The position numbers and the translations under genes were made by a program. Below are positions 9,382-18,897 of a stretch of DNA of 64,000 nucleotides, in pieces. The notes beneath the pieces were generated by a model. It did no database searches, had not been told where the DNA came from, and saw only the letters and a program-made list of their open reading frames with translations. The DNA is from Companilactobacillus versmoldensis DSM 14857 = KCTC 3814 (lineage in GTDB: Bacteria > Bacillota > Bacilli > Lactobacillales > Lactobacillaceae), in NCBI RefSeq assembly GCF_001434295.1, contig NZ_AZFA01000003.1:62001-126000 (forward strand). Direction: 5' to 3'. The first letter of the stretch is position 1. Each line of letters opens with the position of its first letter.

Positions 9382-10422
9382 TTATTTTTTCAAATAACTA
9401 ATAGCATCATTCAAATTCTTAACTGGCACGATCTTCATATTAGTATGAATTTTTTTAGCAGCTTGTTTAGCTAAATGATAGTTATTAACGTAATCAGGAT
9501 CATATTTCTTGATTTCCTTAGTTACTGGATCATTGGGTGCAAAGAAAATCATAGCCCCTTCAGCTGAAGCAGCATAAACCTTCTTGTCGATCCCTCCGAT
9601 TGGTCCAACTGTGCCATCAGGAATGATAGTACCGGTACCGGCGACTATTCGACCTTTTTTAAGATTTTGATGACTGATCTGTGAATATACTTGTAAGGTG
9701 AACATCAGTCCAGCCGATGGACCGCCAATTTCACCAGCATTGATCGAGGTCGGCGGATCACCTTTCGCCACCGAATCATCGGTCAACGTTATACCTAATC
9801 CATATCGCTTAGTTTGGGCCAATTTAACTAAGCTACCGCTAGTAGTCTTAGTCTTACCATCACGAACGAATTGAATTGAAACATGGGAATTTTTATTTTG
9901 TTTTCTTACATAGTTAATAAATTGCGTGGAACTCTTGAATTTATAACCATTAATCGAATTGATAGTGTCACCGATTTTCAATTTGTTTTTGAAATCAGAG
10001 TTTTTGGTGACATCCATGATATAAACACCCTTATAGACCTTCTTAAAAGGTTTGTGGGTCTTACTGTATGCTGCTTGGATGGCATTATTGGTAGCTGATT
10101 TCATATAATATTGCTGAACTTGGAAATACTGTTGACTATCTTCATCCCCCATTAATGCTTGTTGAGGTGTGACCGTCTCAAAATCATTCCCTAAAGCTCT
10201 AATCAAAAAATATGGTGTTGCCTTAGTTAATCCAACTGTCGTTAACAATAAATCACCTTTTGATTTATCATGTTTACCATCAACTTTGACGTATTGCGAA
10301 GTCGACTCCGCACTGCCAGGGACTTCGATATAATAATTGGTTGGAAAATAGAAGAATAATACAACCAAAACAACTATAAAAATTCCACCGAGTATCTTAT
10401 TCCGAGATTTATTAAATTTCAA
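9382..10422 (-). CDS. SepM/YlbL-type PDZ-Lon serine protease
   Basis: Membrane-anchored protease of the YlbL/SepM family; SepM trims a competence pheromone in Streptococcus mutans, while B. subtilis YlbL acts on a division regulator. The 346 residues have one N-terminal membrane segment (about 10-28), a PDZ domain (about 130-190, KGVYIMDVTKNSDF) and a C-terminal Lon-type domain with the Ser-Lys dyad: Ser236 in GEIGGPSAGLMFTL and Lys281 (possibly 280) in PIGGIDKKVYAA. It follows coaD closely in the ylbG-rsmD-coaD-ylbL order seen across Firmicutes. The substrate here is unknown. Confidence 0.9.
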   Translation of the reverse strand: MKFNKSRNKILGGIFIVVLVVLFFYFPTNYYIEVPGSAESTSQYVKVDGKHDKSKGDLLLTTVGLTKATPYFLIRALGNDFETVTPQQALMGDEDSQQYFQVQQYYMKSATNNAIQAAYSKTHKPFKKVYKGVYIMDVTKNSDFKNKLKIGDTINSINGYKFKSSTQFINYVRKQNKNSHVSIQFVRDGKTKTTSGSLVKLAQTKRYGLGITLTDDSVAKGDPPTSINAGEIGGPSAGLMFTLQVYSQISHQNLKKGRIVAGTGTIIPDGTVGPIGGIDKKVYAASAEGAMIFFAPNDPVTKEIKKYDPDYVNNYHLAKQAAKKIHTNMKIVPVKNLNDAISYLKK

Positions 10423-10426
10423 CTTG

Positions 10427-10921
10427 TTAGTTTCCCTTCTGTACTCGTTTAGTTAACTCCACTGCTACGTGCTGAGAAACAAATTTAGTGATATCACCAT
10501 TAAACTTAGCAACTTCCTTGATCATCGAAGAAGAAATAGTACTGTATTTGCTGTCAGAAATGAAAAATATCGTTTCGATATCATCATCAATTGCACGATT
10601 TATCGAAGAAACACCAGATTCATAGCCAAAGTCATCAGCATTACGCATCGACCGAACCAAAAAGTGAGCACCCTGCTCTTTGGCTAAGACAGTCGTCAAT
10701 TTATCTTCACCATCAATAACGACCACATTATCCAAATCAGCGGTTTCTTCCTCGATAAATTGCTTCTTTTCTTCATAAGTAAACAAATATTTTTTTGATG
10801 TATTAGTCATCGGAGCAACTACAAGCTTGTCAAATAGTTTTGCTGCTCGTCTGATAATATCAACATGACCATTTGTGATTGGATCAAAGCTACCCGCATA
10901 GAGTCCAATTCTTTGAGACAT
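10427..10921 (-). CDS. coaD: Phosphopantetheine adenylyltransferase
   Basis: Fourth step of coenzyme A synthesis: 4'-phosphopantetheine plus ATP gives dephospho-CoA. The 164 residues show the nucleotidyltransferase signature YAGSFDPITNGHVDII at the start, with the catalytic TNGH, and the ISSSMIKEVA motif near the end. Its start abuts the rsmD stop (single-base overlap), the usual rsmD-coaD pair. Confidence 0.97.
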   Translation of the reverse strand: MSQRIGLYAGSFDPITNGHVDIIRRAAKLFDKLVVAPMTNTSKKYLFTYEEKKQFIEEETADLDNVVVIDGEDKLTTVLAKEQGAHFLVRSMRNADDFGYESGVSSINRAIDDDIETIFFISDSKYSTISSSMIKEVAKFNGDITKFVSQHVAVELTKRVQKGN

Positions 10922-11475
10922 TAGTTACCTCCAAATTTATACAAAACGACCTTTGTATCTTTATAATCTTTTTTTCTTAACAATTCCACACTTCCAAGAC
11001 CGACCAAATCTACATCGTAGTCAGTTTCATCAACAATAATTGCATTATCAGCCAATAAATTATTGTCGATCATTGTTTTGATCAAATCCTCGGTGATCTT
11101 CATCCGATATGGTGGATCCAAAAATACCAAATCAAATTTAAGAGACTGTTCAGAAAAGGAGAGCAAAGCATCATTAGCAGATCTTTTCATGATGCTGAAT
11201 TGCTCCGCATGTCTAGTTTTTTCAACATTTTCGGAAATAACGTTGATTGCCTTATAGGCCTTATCTACTAAATAAGCCTTCTCATACCCTCTTGAAACTG
11301 CTTCTATACCTAAAGAACCAGTCCCAGCAAATAGGTCCAGGGCAATCCCTTGTTTAAAGTAAGGAGTTATCATGCTGAACATGGCCTCCTTTACTTTACC
11401 GGAGGTTGGCCGAGTATTTTTACCGGGAACTGGTTTTAAGTTTAAACCGCGAAACGAACCTGAAATTACCTTCAT
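10921..11475 (-). CDS. rsmD: 16S rRNA (guanine-966-N2) methyltransferase
   Basis: SAM-dependent methyltransferase for G966 of 16S rRNA. The 184 residues show the N-terminal SGSFRGLNLKPVPG, the SAM-binding LDLFAGTGSLGIEAVSRG and the catalytic LDPPY. It is translationally coupled with coaD downstream and follows ylbG with no gap. Confidence 0.95.
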   Translation of the reverse strand: MKVISGSFRGLNLKPVPGKNTRPTSGKVKEAMFSMITPYFKQGIALDLFAGTGSLGIEAVSRGYEKAYLVDKAYKAINVISENVEKTRHAEQFSIMKRSANDALLSFSEQSLKFDLVFLDPPYRMKITEDLIKTMIDNNLLADNAIIVDETDYDVDLVGLGSVELLRKKDYKDTKVVLYKFGGN

Positions 11476-11745
11476 TTATTCTTCTCTCTCAGAATTTTTT
11501 TCGGGGATCTTCATGGCAAAGTGTTCATCTAACTCTTTTCGGTGTGCCATGGAGATCCGTTTAACATATTTTTTTGTTTTCAATTCACTTTTTACTTTAG
11601 CTACACGATCGGAATTGATGTACATTATGACATATTTCATTTTTGGTGATGAATAATAAATTGTTCCAAATCTTTGTAGTTTACGTTTCCATTTCATCGA
11701 ATACAACCAGACATAAATAGCCTGGCGTTCAGTTTTTTCAAACAT
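11476..11745 (-). CDS. YlbG family protein (DUF2129)
   Basis: Small cytoplasmic protein of unknown function that sits upstream of rsmD in many Firmicutes. The 89 residues contain the family-typical YVWLYSMKWKRKLQRFG and YVIMYINSDR segments, with a highly charged C-terminus. It lies between ftsW (stop four bases upstream) and rsmD, so it is part of the same unit. Confidence 0.88.
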   Translation of the reverse strand: MFEKTERQAIYVWLYSMKWKRKLQRFGTIYYSSPKMKYVIMYINSDRVAKVKSELKTKKYVKRISMAHRKELDEHFAMKIPEKNSEREE

Positions 11746-11749
11746 TGAA

Positions 11750-12925
11750 TCACCTTAACTTTTTACTTTGAAACTTTTCAGTAGCTTCCAGATTTAATGC
11801 GATCCCTAAAGCGACCGATAAAATCATCATACTGGAACCACCATAACTAATAAACGGTAAAGTAACACCGGTCAAGGGAATAAACCCTAACAATCCACCA
11901 ACATTTAAGAAAATTTGTGTGAAGAAGATTGTTGCTATTCCATATAAAACTAATGATGTGTATGTATTCTTTGTGCGTAATCCCACCAATAGAAGTCGGA
12001 AAATAATCAAAGCTAGCAATCCTAGGACCACTAAAACACCTATGACACCCAATTCCTCACTAATAATTGCCAAAATAAAATCAGTATGTGGTTCTGGTAG
12101 GTAACCTCTTTTTTGAATACTGTTACCTAACCCAACACCAAAGATACCACCGTTACTTATTGCGTAAAAGGAATTGACCAGCTGTGCACCAGCCTTTTGT
12201 TCCAATTGGAACGGATGCAGCATGGCCATGATCCGTTGATACTTATAACCGCTGATCAAAAATGACGGTTTAAATATTAAAACCACACTCATAAATACTA
12301 CCCCTGCTGCCACGATACTGCCATCGAGAATAGAAATGATTTTCGTGGGAATCGATGATGCGGAGATCATTACCAAGGTGATGATTCCTAAAATGAACGC
12401 ACCACCAAAATCAGGTTGAATTCCAACCAATAAAATAATCACCAACAGAAAAGCAATTTGACGCCAGTTATCACCGATAATATGGCCAAATTTTGCATCA
12501 GTTAAACGTTGCTCCTTATTGGACAATACTAAGGCCAGATATAGTACAAAAACTAACTTAGCTAACTCTAAAGGCTGAAAATTTATCGGTCCTAACGTCA
12601 GCCAAGCTGAAGCACCATTAACACGGCTACTTGGATTAACTACTCCCATGATAAGCAGAACTATCAATGATATCAAAGTAATTAATCCTAAGACTGACAA
12701 AATCCCGCGGCTTTTCAAGATACTGAGCCTCAAGGAAAAAACTATATAGCAAAGAATCAGTCCCAGAACAACATAAAAAGCCTGTTTAACTAAATATTGG
12801 GTGGTGCTTCCGCCATTTACCATATTATTATAAAAGCTTGCTGAATAGACCATAACTACTCCGATCCCCAGCAAGATGAGATACGGGATAACGATCCACA
12901 GGTCAATAAATTTTAATTTTTTCAC
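11750..12925 (-). CDS. ftsW: FtsW/RodA-family peptidoglycan polymerase
   Basis: SEDS-family membrane glycosyltransferase that polymerises lipid II, working with a class B PBP. About ten membrane segments are visible, plus the family PFISYGGSSM motif near the C-terminus and the large extracellular loop between segments 7 and 8 (YLPEPHTDFIL). I placed the start at the GTG at 12925 (391 residues): GGGAG lies seven bases upstream and the extended -10 promoter lies between this codon and any longer start. FtsW is more likely than RodA because of position and length, but the two are hard to separate by eye. Confidence 0.88.
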   Translation of the reverse strand: MKKLKFIDLWIVIPYLILLGIGVVMVYSASFYNNMVNGGSTTQYLVKQAFYVVLGLILCYIVFSLRLSILKSRGILSVLGLITLISLIVLLIMGVVNPSSRVNGASAWLTLGPINFQPLELAKLVFVLYLALVLSNKEQRLTDAKFGHIIGDNWRQIAFLLVIILLVGIQPDFGGAFILGIITLVMISASSIPTKIISILDGSIVAAGVVFMSVVLIFKPSFLISGYKYQRIMAMLHPFQLEQKAGAQLVNSFYAISNGGIFGVGLGNSIQKRGYLPEPHTDFILAIISEELGVIGVLVVLGLLALIIFRLLLVGLRTKNTYTSLVLYGIATIFFTQIFLNVGGLLGFIPLTGVTLPFISYGGSSMMILSVALGIALNLEATEKFQSKKLR

Positions 12926-12953
12926 ATTCAAACTCCCGAAATCTAATAATAAG

Positions 12954-12962
12954 ATTATACCA
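12954..12962 (-). promoter_or_regulatory. Extended -10 promoter of the ftsW unit
   Basis: Minus-strand TGGTATAAT (TATAAT at 12954-12959 preceded by TGn). No clear -35 box, as is common for extended -10 promoters. The leader would be only about 20 bases, which fixes the ftsW start at the GTG. Confidence 0.65.
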
Positions 12963-13010
12963 CCAATCAAATTATCGTTACTACCATCAATAGTTTATCA
13001 AATATAATAT

Positions 13011-13050
13011 TCAAAAAAAATGAGTACCTCATTTTTATGAGATACTCATT
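13011..13050 (-). terminator. typA terminator
   Basis: Stem TGAGTA-CTCAT / ATGAG-TACTCA with one mismatch and a TTTT loop (13021-13048), followed on the minus strand by T8. Confidence 0.85.
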
Positions 13051-13083
13051 CATTTTAACCTAACATTAGTAGCTTAACTTAAA

Positions 13084-14931
13084 TTAAGCCTTTTTTGACA
13101 TTTTACGTTGCTTGTCATACTTTTTACGTTCATTTGTATCAAGAATCTTCTTACGAAGTCTAACAGTCTTAGGTGTTACTTCACAAAGTTCATCTTCGTT
13201 CAAGAATTCAATTGATTGTTCAAGTGACATATCTTTTGGAGTCTTGATAGCGGCAGCATGATCTTTACCAGAAGCACGAGTATTTGTAAGGTTCTTACCT
13301 TTAGTAACAGTAACCGCGATATCTTGGTCACGATTACTTTCACCAACGACCATACCTTCGTATACATCAACACCAGCACCGATAAATAATGTTCCACGAT
13401 CTTCAACTGATTGCAAACTATATGTAGTAGATGGACCTTGGTTGATTGAAACTAAAGCACCAGTTCTTCTACCTGGTTCCCAATTCTTAACAACTGGCTT
13501 GTATTCAGCAAATGTGTGGTTCATGATTCCATAACCACCAGTCATTGAAAGGAACTCTGTTGAATAACCGATCAAACCACGTGATGGGGCTGAGAATACC
13601 AAACGAGTTTGGCCATTTCCAGTACTTTCCATGTTAGCCATGTCACCTTTTCTTTGTGACATTGAATCAATCACGGAACCAACGTATTCGTCAGGTGTAT
13701 CGATTGTAACTTCCTCAAATGGCTCGCTGTTGACACCATCGATATTCTTGTAGATAACTTCTGGACGTGAAAGTTGCAATTCAAATCCTTCACGACGCAT
13801 TTCTTCAACAAGGATCGAAAGATGAAGTTCACCACGACCTGAAACCATCCATGTACCAGCTGTACCAGTATCTTCAACCTTAAGAGAAACATCAGTATGA
13901 AGTTGTCTTCTCAAACGATCGTCGATCTTTCTAGCTGTAACTTCTGTACCTTCACGACCAGCAAATGGAGAGTCGTTTTGCAGGAACATCATTTGTAGTG
14001 TTGGTTCATCAATTCTCAATAATGGCAAAGCTTCTTGGTGGTCAACTGGCGTAACAGTTTCACCAACATAAATATCTTCCATACCAGAAACAGCAATTAG
14101 GTCTCCGGCTTTAGCTTCAGTGATATCTACTCGATCCAAGCCCATGAAACCAAATAACTTAGTAACTCGGAAGTTCTTCGTCGAACCGTCCAACTTCATA
14201 ACTGTAACGGAGTCACCAACTTTAATCTTACCTCTGAAGACACGTCCAATACCAATACGACCAACGTAGTCGTTGTAGTCTAGTAAGGCAACTTGGAATT
14301 GTAATGGTTCGTCTGAATTGTCAACAGGAGCTGGAATAGTCTTGATGATAGTATCAAACAATGGAACCATTGTGTGTTCTTGATCTGCAGGATCTGATGA
14401 ATAACTTGATGTTCCATTGATAGCTGAAGCATAAACAACAGGGAATTCAAGTTGGTCATCGTTAGCACCTAATTCGATAAACAATTCAAGAACTTCATCC
14501 ACAACTTCTTCTGGACGAGCACCTGGACGGTCGATCTTATTAATAACAACGATTGGTGTCAAATGTTGTTCAAGAGCTTTTTTAAGAACGAAACGTGTTT
14601 GTGGCATTGTTCCTTCATAAGCATCAACAACTAGCAATACACCATCAACCATTTTCATGATACGTTCAACTTCACCACCGAAATCGGCGTGTCCTGGTGT
14701 ATCCAAAATATTAATCTTTTTGTCCTTATAATCAACCGCTGTATTTTTGGAAAGGATTGTGATACCACGTTCTCTTTCAATTGCGTTTGAATCCAAGGCA
14801 CGATCTTGGATTTGATAATGTTCCCCTAATGTATCTGATTGTTTTAACATTTCGTTAACTAAAGTAGTCTTACCGTGGTCAACGTGGGCGATAATAGCAA
14901 TATTTCTAATATCTTCTCTTCTTTTAGTCAA
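13084..14931 (-). CDS. typA: Translational GTPase TypA/BipA
   Basis: Ribosome-associated GTPase related to EF-G and LepA, involved in 50S assembly and stress or cold growth. Motifs: P-loop [28 protein letters not shown] and NKIDRPGAR, then the EF-G-like domains III and V and the BipA-specific C-terminal domain. I prefer the TTG at 14931 (615 residues) to the ATG six codons upstream: GGAAGGAAG lies seven bases before the TTG, and the upstream ATG is itself inside that ribosome-binding site. It is monocistronic with its own terminator. Confidence 0.94.
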   Translation of the reverse strand: MTKRREDIRNIAIIAHVDHGKTTLVNEMLKQSDTLGEHYQIQDRALDSNAIERERGITILSKNTAVDYKDKKINILDTPGHADFGGEVERIMKMVDGVLLVVDAYEGTMPQTRFVLKKALEQHLTPIVVINKIDRPGARPEEVVDEVLELFIELGANDDQLEFPVVYASAINGTSSYSSDPADQEHTMVPLFDTIIKTIPAPVDNSDEPLQFQVALLDYNDYVGRIGIGRVFRGKIKVGDSVTVMKLDGSTKNFRVTKLFGFMGLDRVDITEAKAGDLIAVSGMEDIYVGETVTPVDHQEALPLLRIDEPTLQMMFLQNDSPFAGREGTEVTARKIDDRLRRQLHTDVSLKVEDTGTAGTWMVSGRGELHLSILVEEMRREGFELQLSRPEVIYKNIDGVNSEPFEEVTIDTPDEYVGSVIDSMSQRKGDMANMESTGNGQTRLVFSAPSRGLIGYSTEFLSMTGGYGIMNHTFAEYKPVVKNWEPGRRTGALVSINQGPSTTYSLQSVEDRGTLFIGAGVDVYEGMVVGESNRDQDIAVTVTKGKNLTNTRASGKDHAAAIKTPKDMSLEQSIEFLNEDELCEVTPKTVRLRKKILDTNERKKYDKQRKMSKKA

Positions 14932-14973
14932 ATTACTTCTTCCTTCCATATAACAGTGATTGAATAACTTGCA

Positions 14974-15004
14974 ATAAAAAAACTGTGATTGTAACTCACA
15001 GTTT
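14974..15004 (-). terminator. Terminator of the suhB-family unit
   Basis: Stem AACTGTGA / TCACAGTT (14981-15003), followed on the minus strand by T7. It lies three bases after the stop codon. Confidence 0.85.
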
Positions 15005-15007
15005 AAG

Positions 15008-15784
15008 CTAAATTTTAACTGTCTTGAGTACTTCTGAAACTGCTTTCTTTGTACCAGCTATTACGACTTGTGATTGTAGCATATCAACGGGCTTCTCGTC
15101 AACTCTTGCAACGCTCAAACCCAAGCTCTCACAAAGAACTCGACCAGCTGCTAAGTCCCATGGTTTCAAGTATGACATGTAAATAATTTCTTTTCCAGTC
15201 AATAAGTGTTCAAAAACTATTCCTGCACAACCAAAAATCCGAATACCACTACTCTTACCAACCACATCTTGGGTATTCAAATAATTTTTCAGTACCATCG
15301 GTCCACTGATGACCACTAGGCCTTCTTTTAATTCCTGATTGATTGGCTCAGACAATCGTTGATCATTTTCAAAGACACCTAGCTCTGGGCCACCATGGTA
15401 AATCTTATCTTGCATGACATTGATGATAGCTCCTACAAATGGCTCACCATCTAAATATACTCCGACCATCGAAGCAAAGCTATCATGACATTTAACGAAA
15501 TTCATCGTTCCGTCAATTGGATCAACAAAGAAGACCAAGCCAGACATCGACTTGATATCGTCACCAAAACCTTCCTCACTTACAACGGAGGAATCTGGAT
15601 AGTGTTCTTTAATTATTTCAACAATCCCCTTCTCAGTTGATTTATCAAAATTTGTCACTAAATCATTGGGACCAGACTTAGTGTTAACATTCTTGTTCAT
15701 TTTAACTTCTTTTACTAGTTTGCTAACTACATCATGAAGTAGTCCAACCAGAAAATTATCTATTTCTTGACTTTTTTCTTTCAT
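15008..15784 (-). CDS. Inositol monophosphatase family protein
   Basis: Metal-dependent sugar/inositol-phosphate phosphatase fold, about 258 residues from the chosen ATG. The two metal-binding motifs are present: VSEEGFGDD and the signature FFVDPIDGTMNFV; the C-terminal WDLAAGRVLCESLG matches the second family signature. The true substrate is uncertain: inositol-1-phosphate, FBP, NADP-type and PAP phosphatases share the fold. The start at 15784 overlaps the UPF0223 gene by 29 bases, the arrangement common in Firmicutes; a longer frame to 15880 exists but runs into that gene. Confidence 0.88.
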   Translation of the reverse strand: MKEKSQEIDNFLVGLLHDVVSKLVKEVKMNKNVNTKSGPNDLVTNFDKSTEKGIVEIIKEHYPDSSVVSEEGFGDDIKSMSGLVFFVDPIDGTMNFVKCHDSFASMVGVYLDGEPFVGAIINVMQDKIYHGGPELGVFENDQRLSEPINQELKEGLVVISGPMVLKNYLNTQDVVGKSSGIRIFGCAGIVFEHLLTGKEIIYMSYLKPWDLAAGRVLCESLGLSVARVDEKPVDMLQSQVVIAGTKKAVSEVLKTVKI

Positions 15785-16061
15785 TATGAAGCCTGACTTT
15801 CTCGTTACTTGGTGTGGAGCGACTTTGTTTAAAAGCTTGATAAATTGAATAACCGGATTCTTCCTCAAATTGACGATCAAGTTGCTTTTGTTCCATTTTC
15901 ATTGGCACAACGCGGCAAAATTGACGATATTTATCCATAAAAGTATCTTTTTTTATTCCAGTTTCATATACGGCCTCAACTGCATTATATAAAGCAATTA
16001 CATCAACAATATCTTGCTCAGACCATTCACTGTCAAGCGGGTAACTATAATTCGGTCTCAT
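15756..16061 (-). CDS. UPF0223 family protein
   Basis: Small cytoplasmic protein of unknown function, 101 residues from the ATG at 16061. The family pattern is clear: the N-terminal YSYPLDSEWSEQDIVDVIALY, a central YRQFCRVVPMKMEQKQLDR and a basic tail. GGAGGAG six bases upstream decides this start over the ATG five codons earlier. It pairs with the phosphatase gene downstream by overlap. Confidence 0.88.
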   Translation of the reverse strand: MRPNYSYPLDSEWSEQDIVDVIALYNAVEAVYETGIKKDTFMDKYRQFCRVVPMKMEQKQLDRQFEEESGYSIYQAFKQSRSTPSNEKVRLHNERKKSRNR

Positions 16062-16095
16062 GTCGATCTCCTCCATCCCTTACCTCTTTACTATA

Positions 16096-16126
16096 CAAAA
16101 AAAGCGATGCAATTGCATCGCTTTTA
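16096..16126 (-). terminator. pdh operon terminator
   Basis: Perfect palindrome AAAAGCGATGCA/TGCATCGCTTTT (about 16099-16125), followed on the minus strand by a T run. It lies eight bases after the lpd stop. Confidence 0.88.
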
Positions 16127-16133
16127 ATAAACT

Positions 16134-17561
16134 TTAAATATGTGTAGGATAACCAATCAAGATATCAGCAGCTTCTTGAACTGGTTCGCCAAGTGTTGGA
16201 TGTGGATGAATTGTTAATGCAACATCTTCTGCATTTAATTGACAATTGATTGCCAAACTCAATTCAGAAACTAATTCACTTGCACCAGGTCCAACGATTT
16301 GACCACCAATCAAAGTACCAGTCTTCTTGTCGGCAACTAATCTAACAAATCCTTCAGCTTCGTCTAAGGAAACCGCACGTGCATTACCAGCAAATGGGAA
16401 TTTGGCAACATTTGTATCAATTCCCTTATCATTTGCTTGTTCCTTTGTTAAGCCAACACTGGCCAACTCTGGATCAGTAAAGCAGACAGCTGGAACTCCA
16501 ATAAAGTCATTAGCTGTGTTCTTACCTGAAATTGCACCAGCAGCAACTTTAGCTTCAAAGAAGGCCTTATGAGCTAGAGCAGGTCCAGCAACGATATCAC
16601 CAACGGCATAAATGTTATCAACAGAAGTACGGCCTTGTTCATCAACCTCGATCAATCCATGATCATCAGTTTTAACATCTGTCATTTCCAAACCAAAATT
16701 GTCTGTATTTGGACGTCTACCAACTGTAACCATGCAATAATCAGCTTTAACTGTATCAGCTTTACCGTCGACTTCATAAGTAACAGTAACGTCATTGTCA
16801 GTTTCTTCGGCTTTTTTAGCCATGGCATTTGTGATGATTGTTACACCTTTAGCTTCCAAACTCTTCTTAACGATTGAAACCATATCCTTTTCAAAGTTAG
16901 GAATAATTTGTCCAGTACCTTCAAGAATTGTTACGTGAGCACCCAAATCAGCATATGCACCAGCTAATTCTGATCCAACATAACCACCGCCGATAACGAC
17001 GAATTCCTTAGGGATTTCTGGTAAATTCAAACCACCAGTAGAATCGATGATACGTTTACCAAATTTGAAACCACGGATCTCAACAGGACGGCTTCCTGTG
17101 GCTAAAATCAAATTCTTGAATTTGATAGTTTGGCCGCCACCATTGTCCATAAATTGACGTGGGCCACTTGGCATGACTCTTAATTGAGTATTGCTATCAA
17201 GATAAGCTTCACCATTGATCAATTCAACCTTGTGTTTCTTAAGTAACATTTGAACACCATTAGTCATACGATCAACGACTTTTGTTTGCTTCCATTCTTG
17301 AGTCTTAGCAAAGTCAATTTCTGCACCAGTAGTTGTAATACCATAAACCGATGAATCACGGTCTTGCTTTAATCTATTACCTGCAGCGATCAATGCCTTA
17401 GAAGGAACACATCCAACATTTAGACATACACCACCAACGGTATCAGATTTTTCGATCACAGCAACGCTTTGACCGTATTCAGATGCACGGATGGCAGCAA
17501 CATATCCACCAGGACCTGAACCAATAATAACTGTATCTTTTTCAATCACATTTTCTGCCAT
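16134..17561 (-). CDS. pdhD: Dihydrolipoyl dehydrogenase (E3 of pyruvate dehydrogenase)
   Basis: FAD enzyme that reoxidises dihydrolipoamide and reduces NAD. The 475 residues show the FAD-binding IGSGPGGYVAA, the redox-active disulfide motif GGVCLNVGCVPSK, the NAD-binding VVIGGGYVGSELA and the C-terminal HPHPTLGE with the catalytic His. It is the last gene of pdhABCD, eight bases after pdhC and followed by a terminator. Confidence 0.97.
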   Translation of the reverse strand: MAENVIEKDTVIIGSGPGGYVAAIRASEYGQSVAVIEKSDTVGGVCLNVGCVPSKALIAAGNRLKQDRDSSVYGITTTGAEIDFAKTQEWKQTKVVDRMTNGVQMLLKKHKVELINGEAYLDSNTQLRVMPSGPRQFMDNGGGQTIKFKNLILATGSRPVEIRGFKFGKRIIDSTGGLNLPEIPKEFVVIGGGYVGSELAGAYADLGAHVTILEGTGQIIPNFEKDMVSIVKKSLEAKGVTIITNAMAKKAEETDNDVTVTYEVDGKADTVKADYCMVTVGRRPNTDNFGLEMTDVKTDDHGLIEVDEQGRTSVDNIYAVGDIVAGPALAHKAFFEAKVAAGAISGKNTANDFIGVPAVCFTDPELASVGLTKEQANDKGIDTNVAKFPFAGNARAVSLDEAEGFVRLVADKKTGTLIGGQIVGPGASELVSELSLAINCQLNAEDVALTIHPHPTLGEPVQEAADILIGYPTHI

Positions 17562-17568
17562 TTTTAAA

Positions 17569-18864
17569 CTAACCCTCCATTAATAACATATCTGGATCAT
17601 GTAGAAGCTTATTCAATAGATTCAATGCATTCTGTGCCAAAGCACCATCAATCAATCTGTGATCATAACTTAATGATAGCTTGAGCATCTTACCTACTTG
17701 AATATTGCCATCGTCATCGACATATGGTTCATTTGCAATTTTACCGACACCTAAGATAGCAACTTCTGGTTGATTGATAACTGGTGTAAACCAGCCACCA
17801 CCAATTGAGCCAACATTACTGATAGTAATTGATCCGCCGGACATCTTGTCCATGCTTAATTTATTGTCATAGGCAGCTTGCGAATTTTCAGTGATCTCTT
17901 TAGCAATTTCAAACATACCCTTTGAATCAGCGTTCTTAATATTTGGAACGTATAGACCATGGTCGGTATTAGTTGCGATACCAACATTAAAGTAATGCTT
18001 GTAAACAATTTCATCAGTTGTATTATCAATTGATGCATTGAATTCAGGATATGCTTTCATAACAGCAACTAAAGCTTTGACAATGTATGGTAAGAATGTC
18101 AAATGGATATCTTGATCGGCAGCCATTTGCTTATATTTCTTACGATTTGCCATCAATGCTGAAACTTCCACGTCATCGAAACTTGTAACATGTGGTGCAA
18201 TATCTTTACTGCTACGCATAGCTTTAGCAATGACTTTTCTAGTCATAGACATCTTTTCACGTGTTTCAAGTTCAGGTGTTTCTGATTTGTATGGTTTAAC
18301 TGGTTCGGCTGTTGTAGTCTTTGCAGTCGATGCATCAGCTGAAGCTCCTTCAGCTGATGTGGCACCACTTTGAGCACCGTCAACATCGGCCTTTGTGATT
18401 TGACCGTGTTTCCCAGATGGAGAAACGGTTGAAAGGTCTACGCCTTTATCACGTGCATATTGACGAACTGATGGCATTGCCAAATAGTTCTTATCGGCAG
18501 AACCAGTTGCAGCTGCAGGTGCTGCAGTCTTGTCAGCAGTGTCTTCTGCTGGAGCTTCTTCCTTATTATCTTCAGATGCTGAATCATCTTTAGCAGCTGG
18601 AGCGTCATCATCAGGAGTATCTGGTGATCCATCGTCAATCACGATCAAAGTGTCACCCACTTCAACAGTATCTCCTTCTTGTGCTACAAGCTGTTTAACA
18701 GTACCGGATACAGGAGAAGGTAGTTCCTCAACTGATTTATCATTTTGGATTTCAACTAAAGAATCATCTTCTTTAACTTGATCTCCTTCTTTAACAAGCC
18801 AGCTAGCAACTTCACCTTCGGCCATTCCTTCACCTAATTCAGGTAATTTAAATTTAAAGGCCAT
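17569..18864 (-). CDS. pdhC: Dihydrolipoamide acetyltransferase (E2)
   Basis: Core of the pyruvate dehydrogenase complex, transferring acetyl from lipoamide to CoA. The 431 residues contain one lipoyl domain (about 1-78, lipoylated Lys in IQNDKSVEELPSP), an Ala/Glu/Asp-rich linker, an E3/E1-binding domain (about 125-165, MPSVRQYARDKGVDLS) and the catalytic domain with SYDHRLIDGA near the end. A second acidic Ser/Ala linker precedes the catalytic core. It lies 33 bases after pdhB. Confidence 0.97.
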   Translation of the reverse strand: MAFKFKLPELGEGMAEGEVASWLVKEGDQVKEDDSLVEIQNDKSVEELPSPVSGTVKQLVAQEGDTVEVGDTLIVIDDGSPDTPDDDAPAAKDDSASEDNKEEAPAEDTADKTAAPAAATGSADKNYLAMPSVRQYARDKGVDLSTVSPSGKHGQITKADVDGAQSGATSAEGASADASTAKTTTAEPVKPYKSETPELETREKMSMTRKVIAKAMRSSKDIAPHVTSFDDVEVSALMANRKKYKQMAADQDIHLTFLPYIVKALVAVMKAYPEFNASIDNTTDEIVYKHYFNVGIATNTDHGLYVPNIKNADSKGMFEIAKEITENSQAAYDNKLSMDKMSGGSITISNVGSIGGGWFTPVINQPEVAILGVGKIANEPYVDDDGNIQVGKMLKLSLSYDHRLIDGALAQNALNLLNKLLHDPDMLLMEG

Positions 18865-18897
18865 GTTTAGAACCCTTCCCTTCTATGCATTAAAAAA

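Noticed and set aside
12926-12970. Longer ftsW start upstream of the GTG
   Set aside because: The extra codons cover the extended -10 promoter and the ribosome-binding site.
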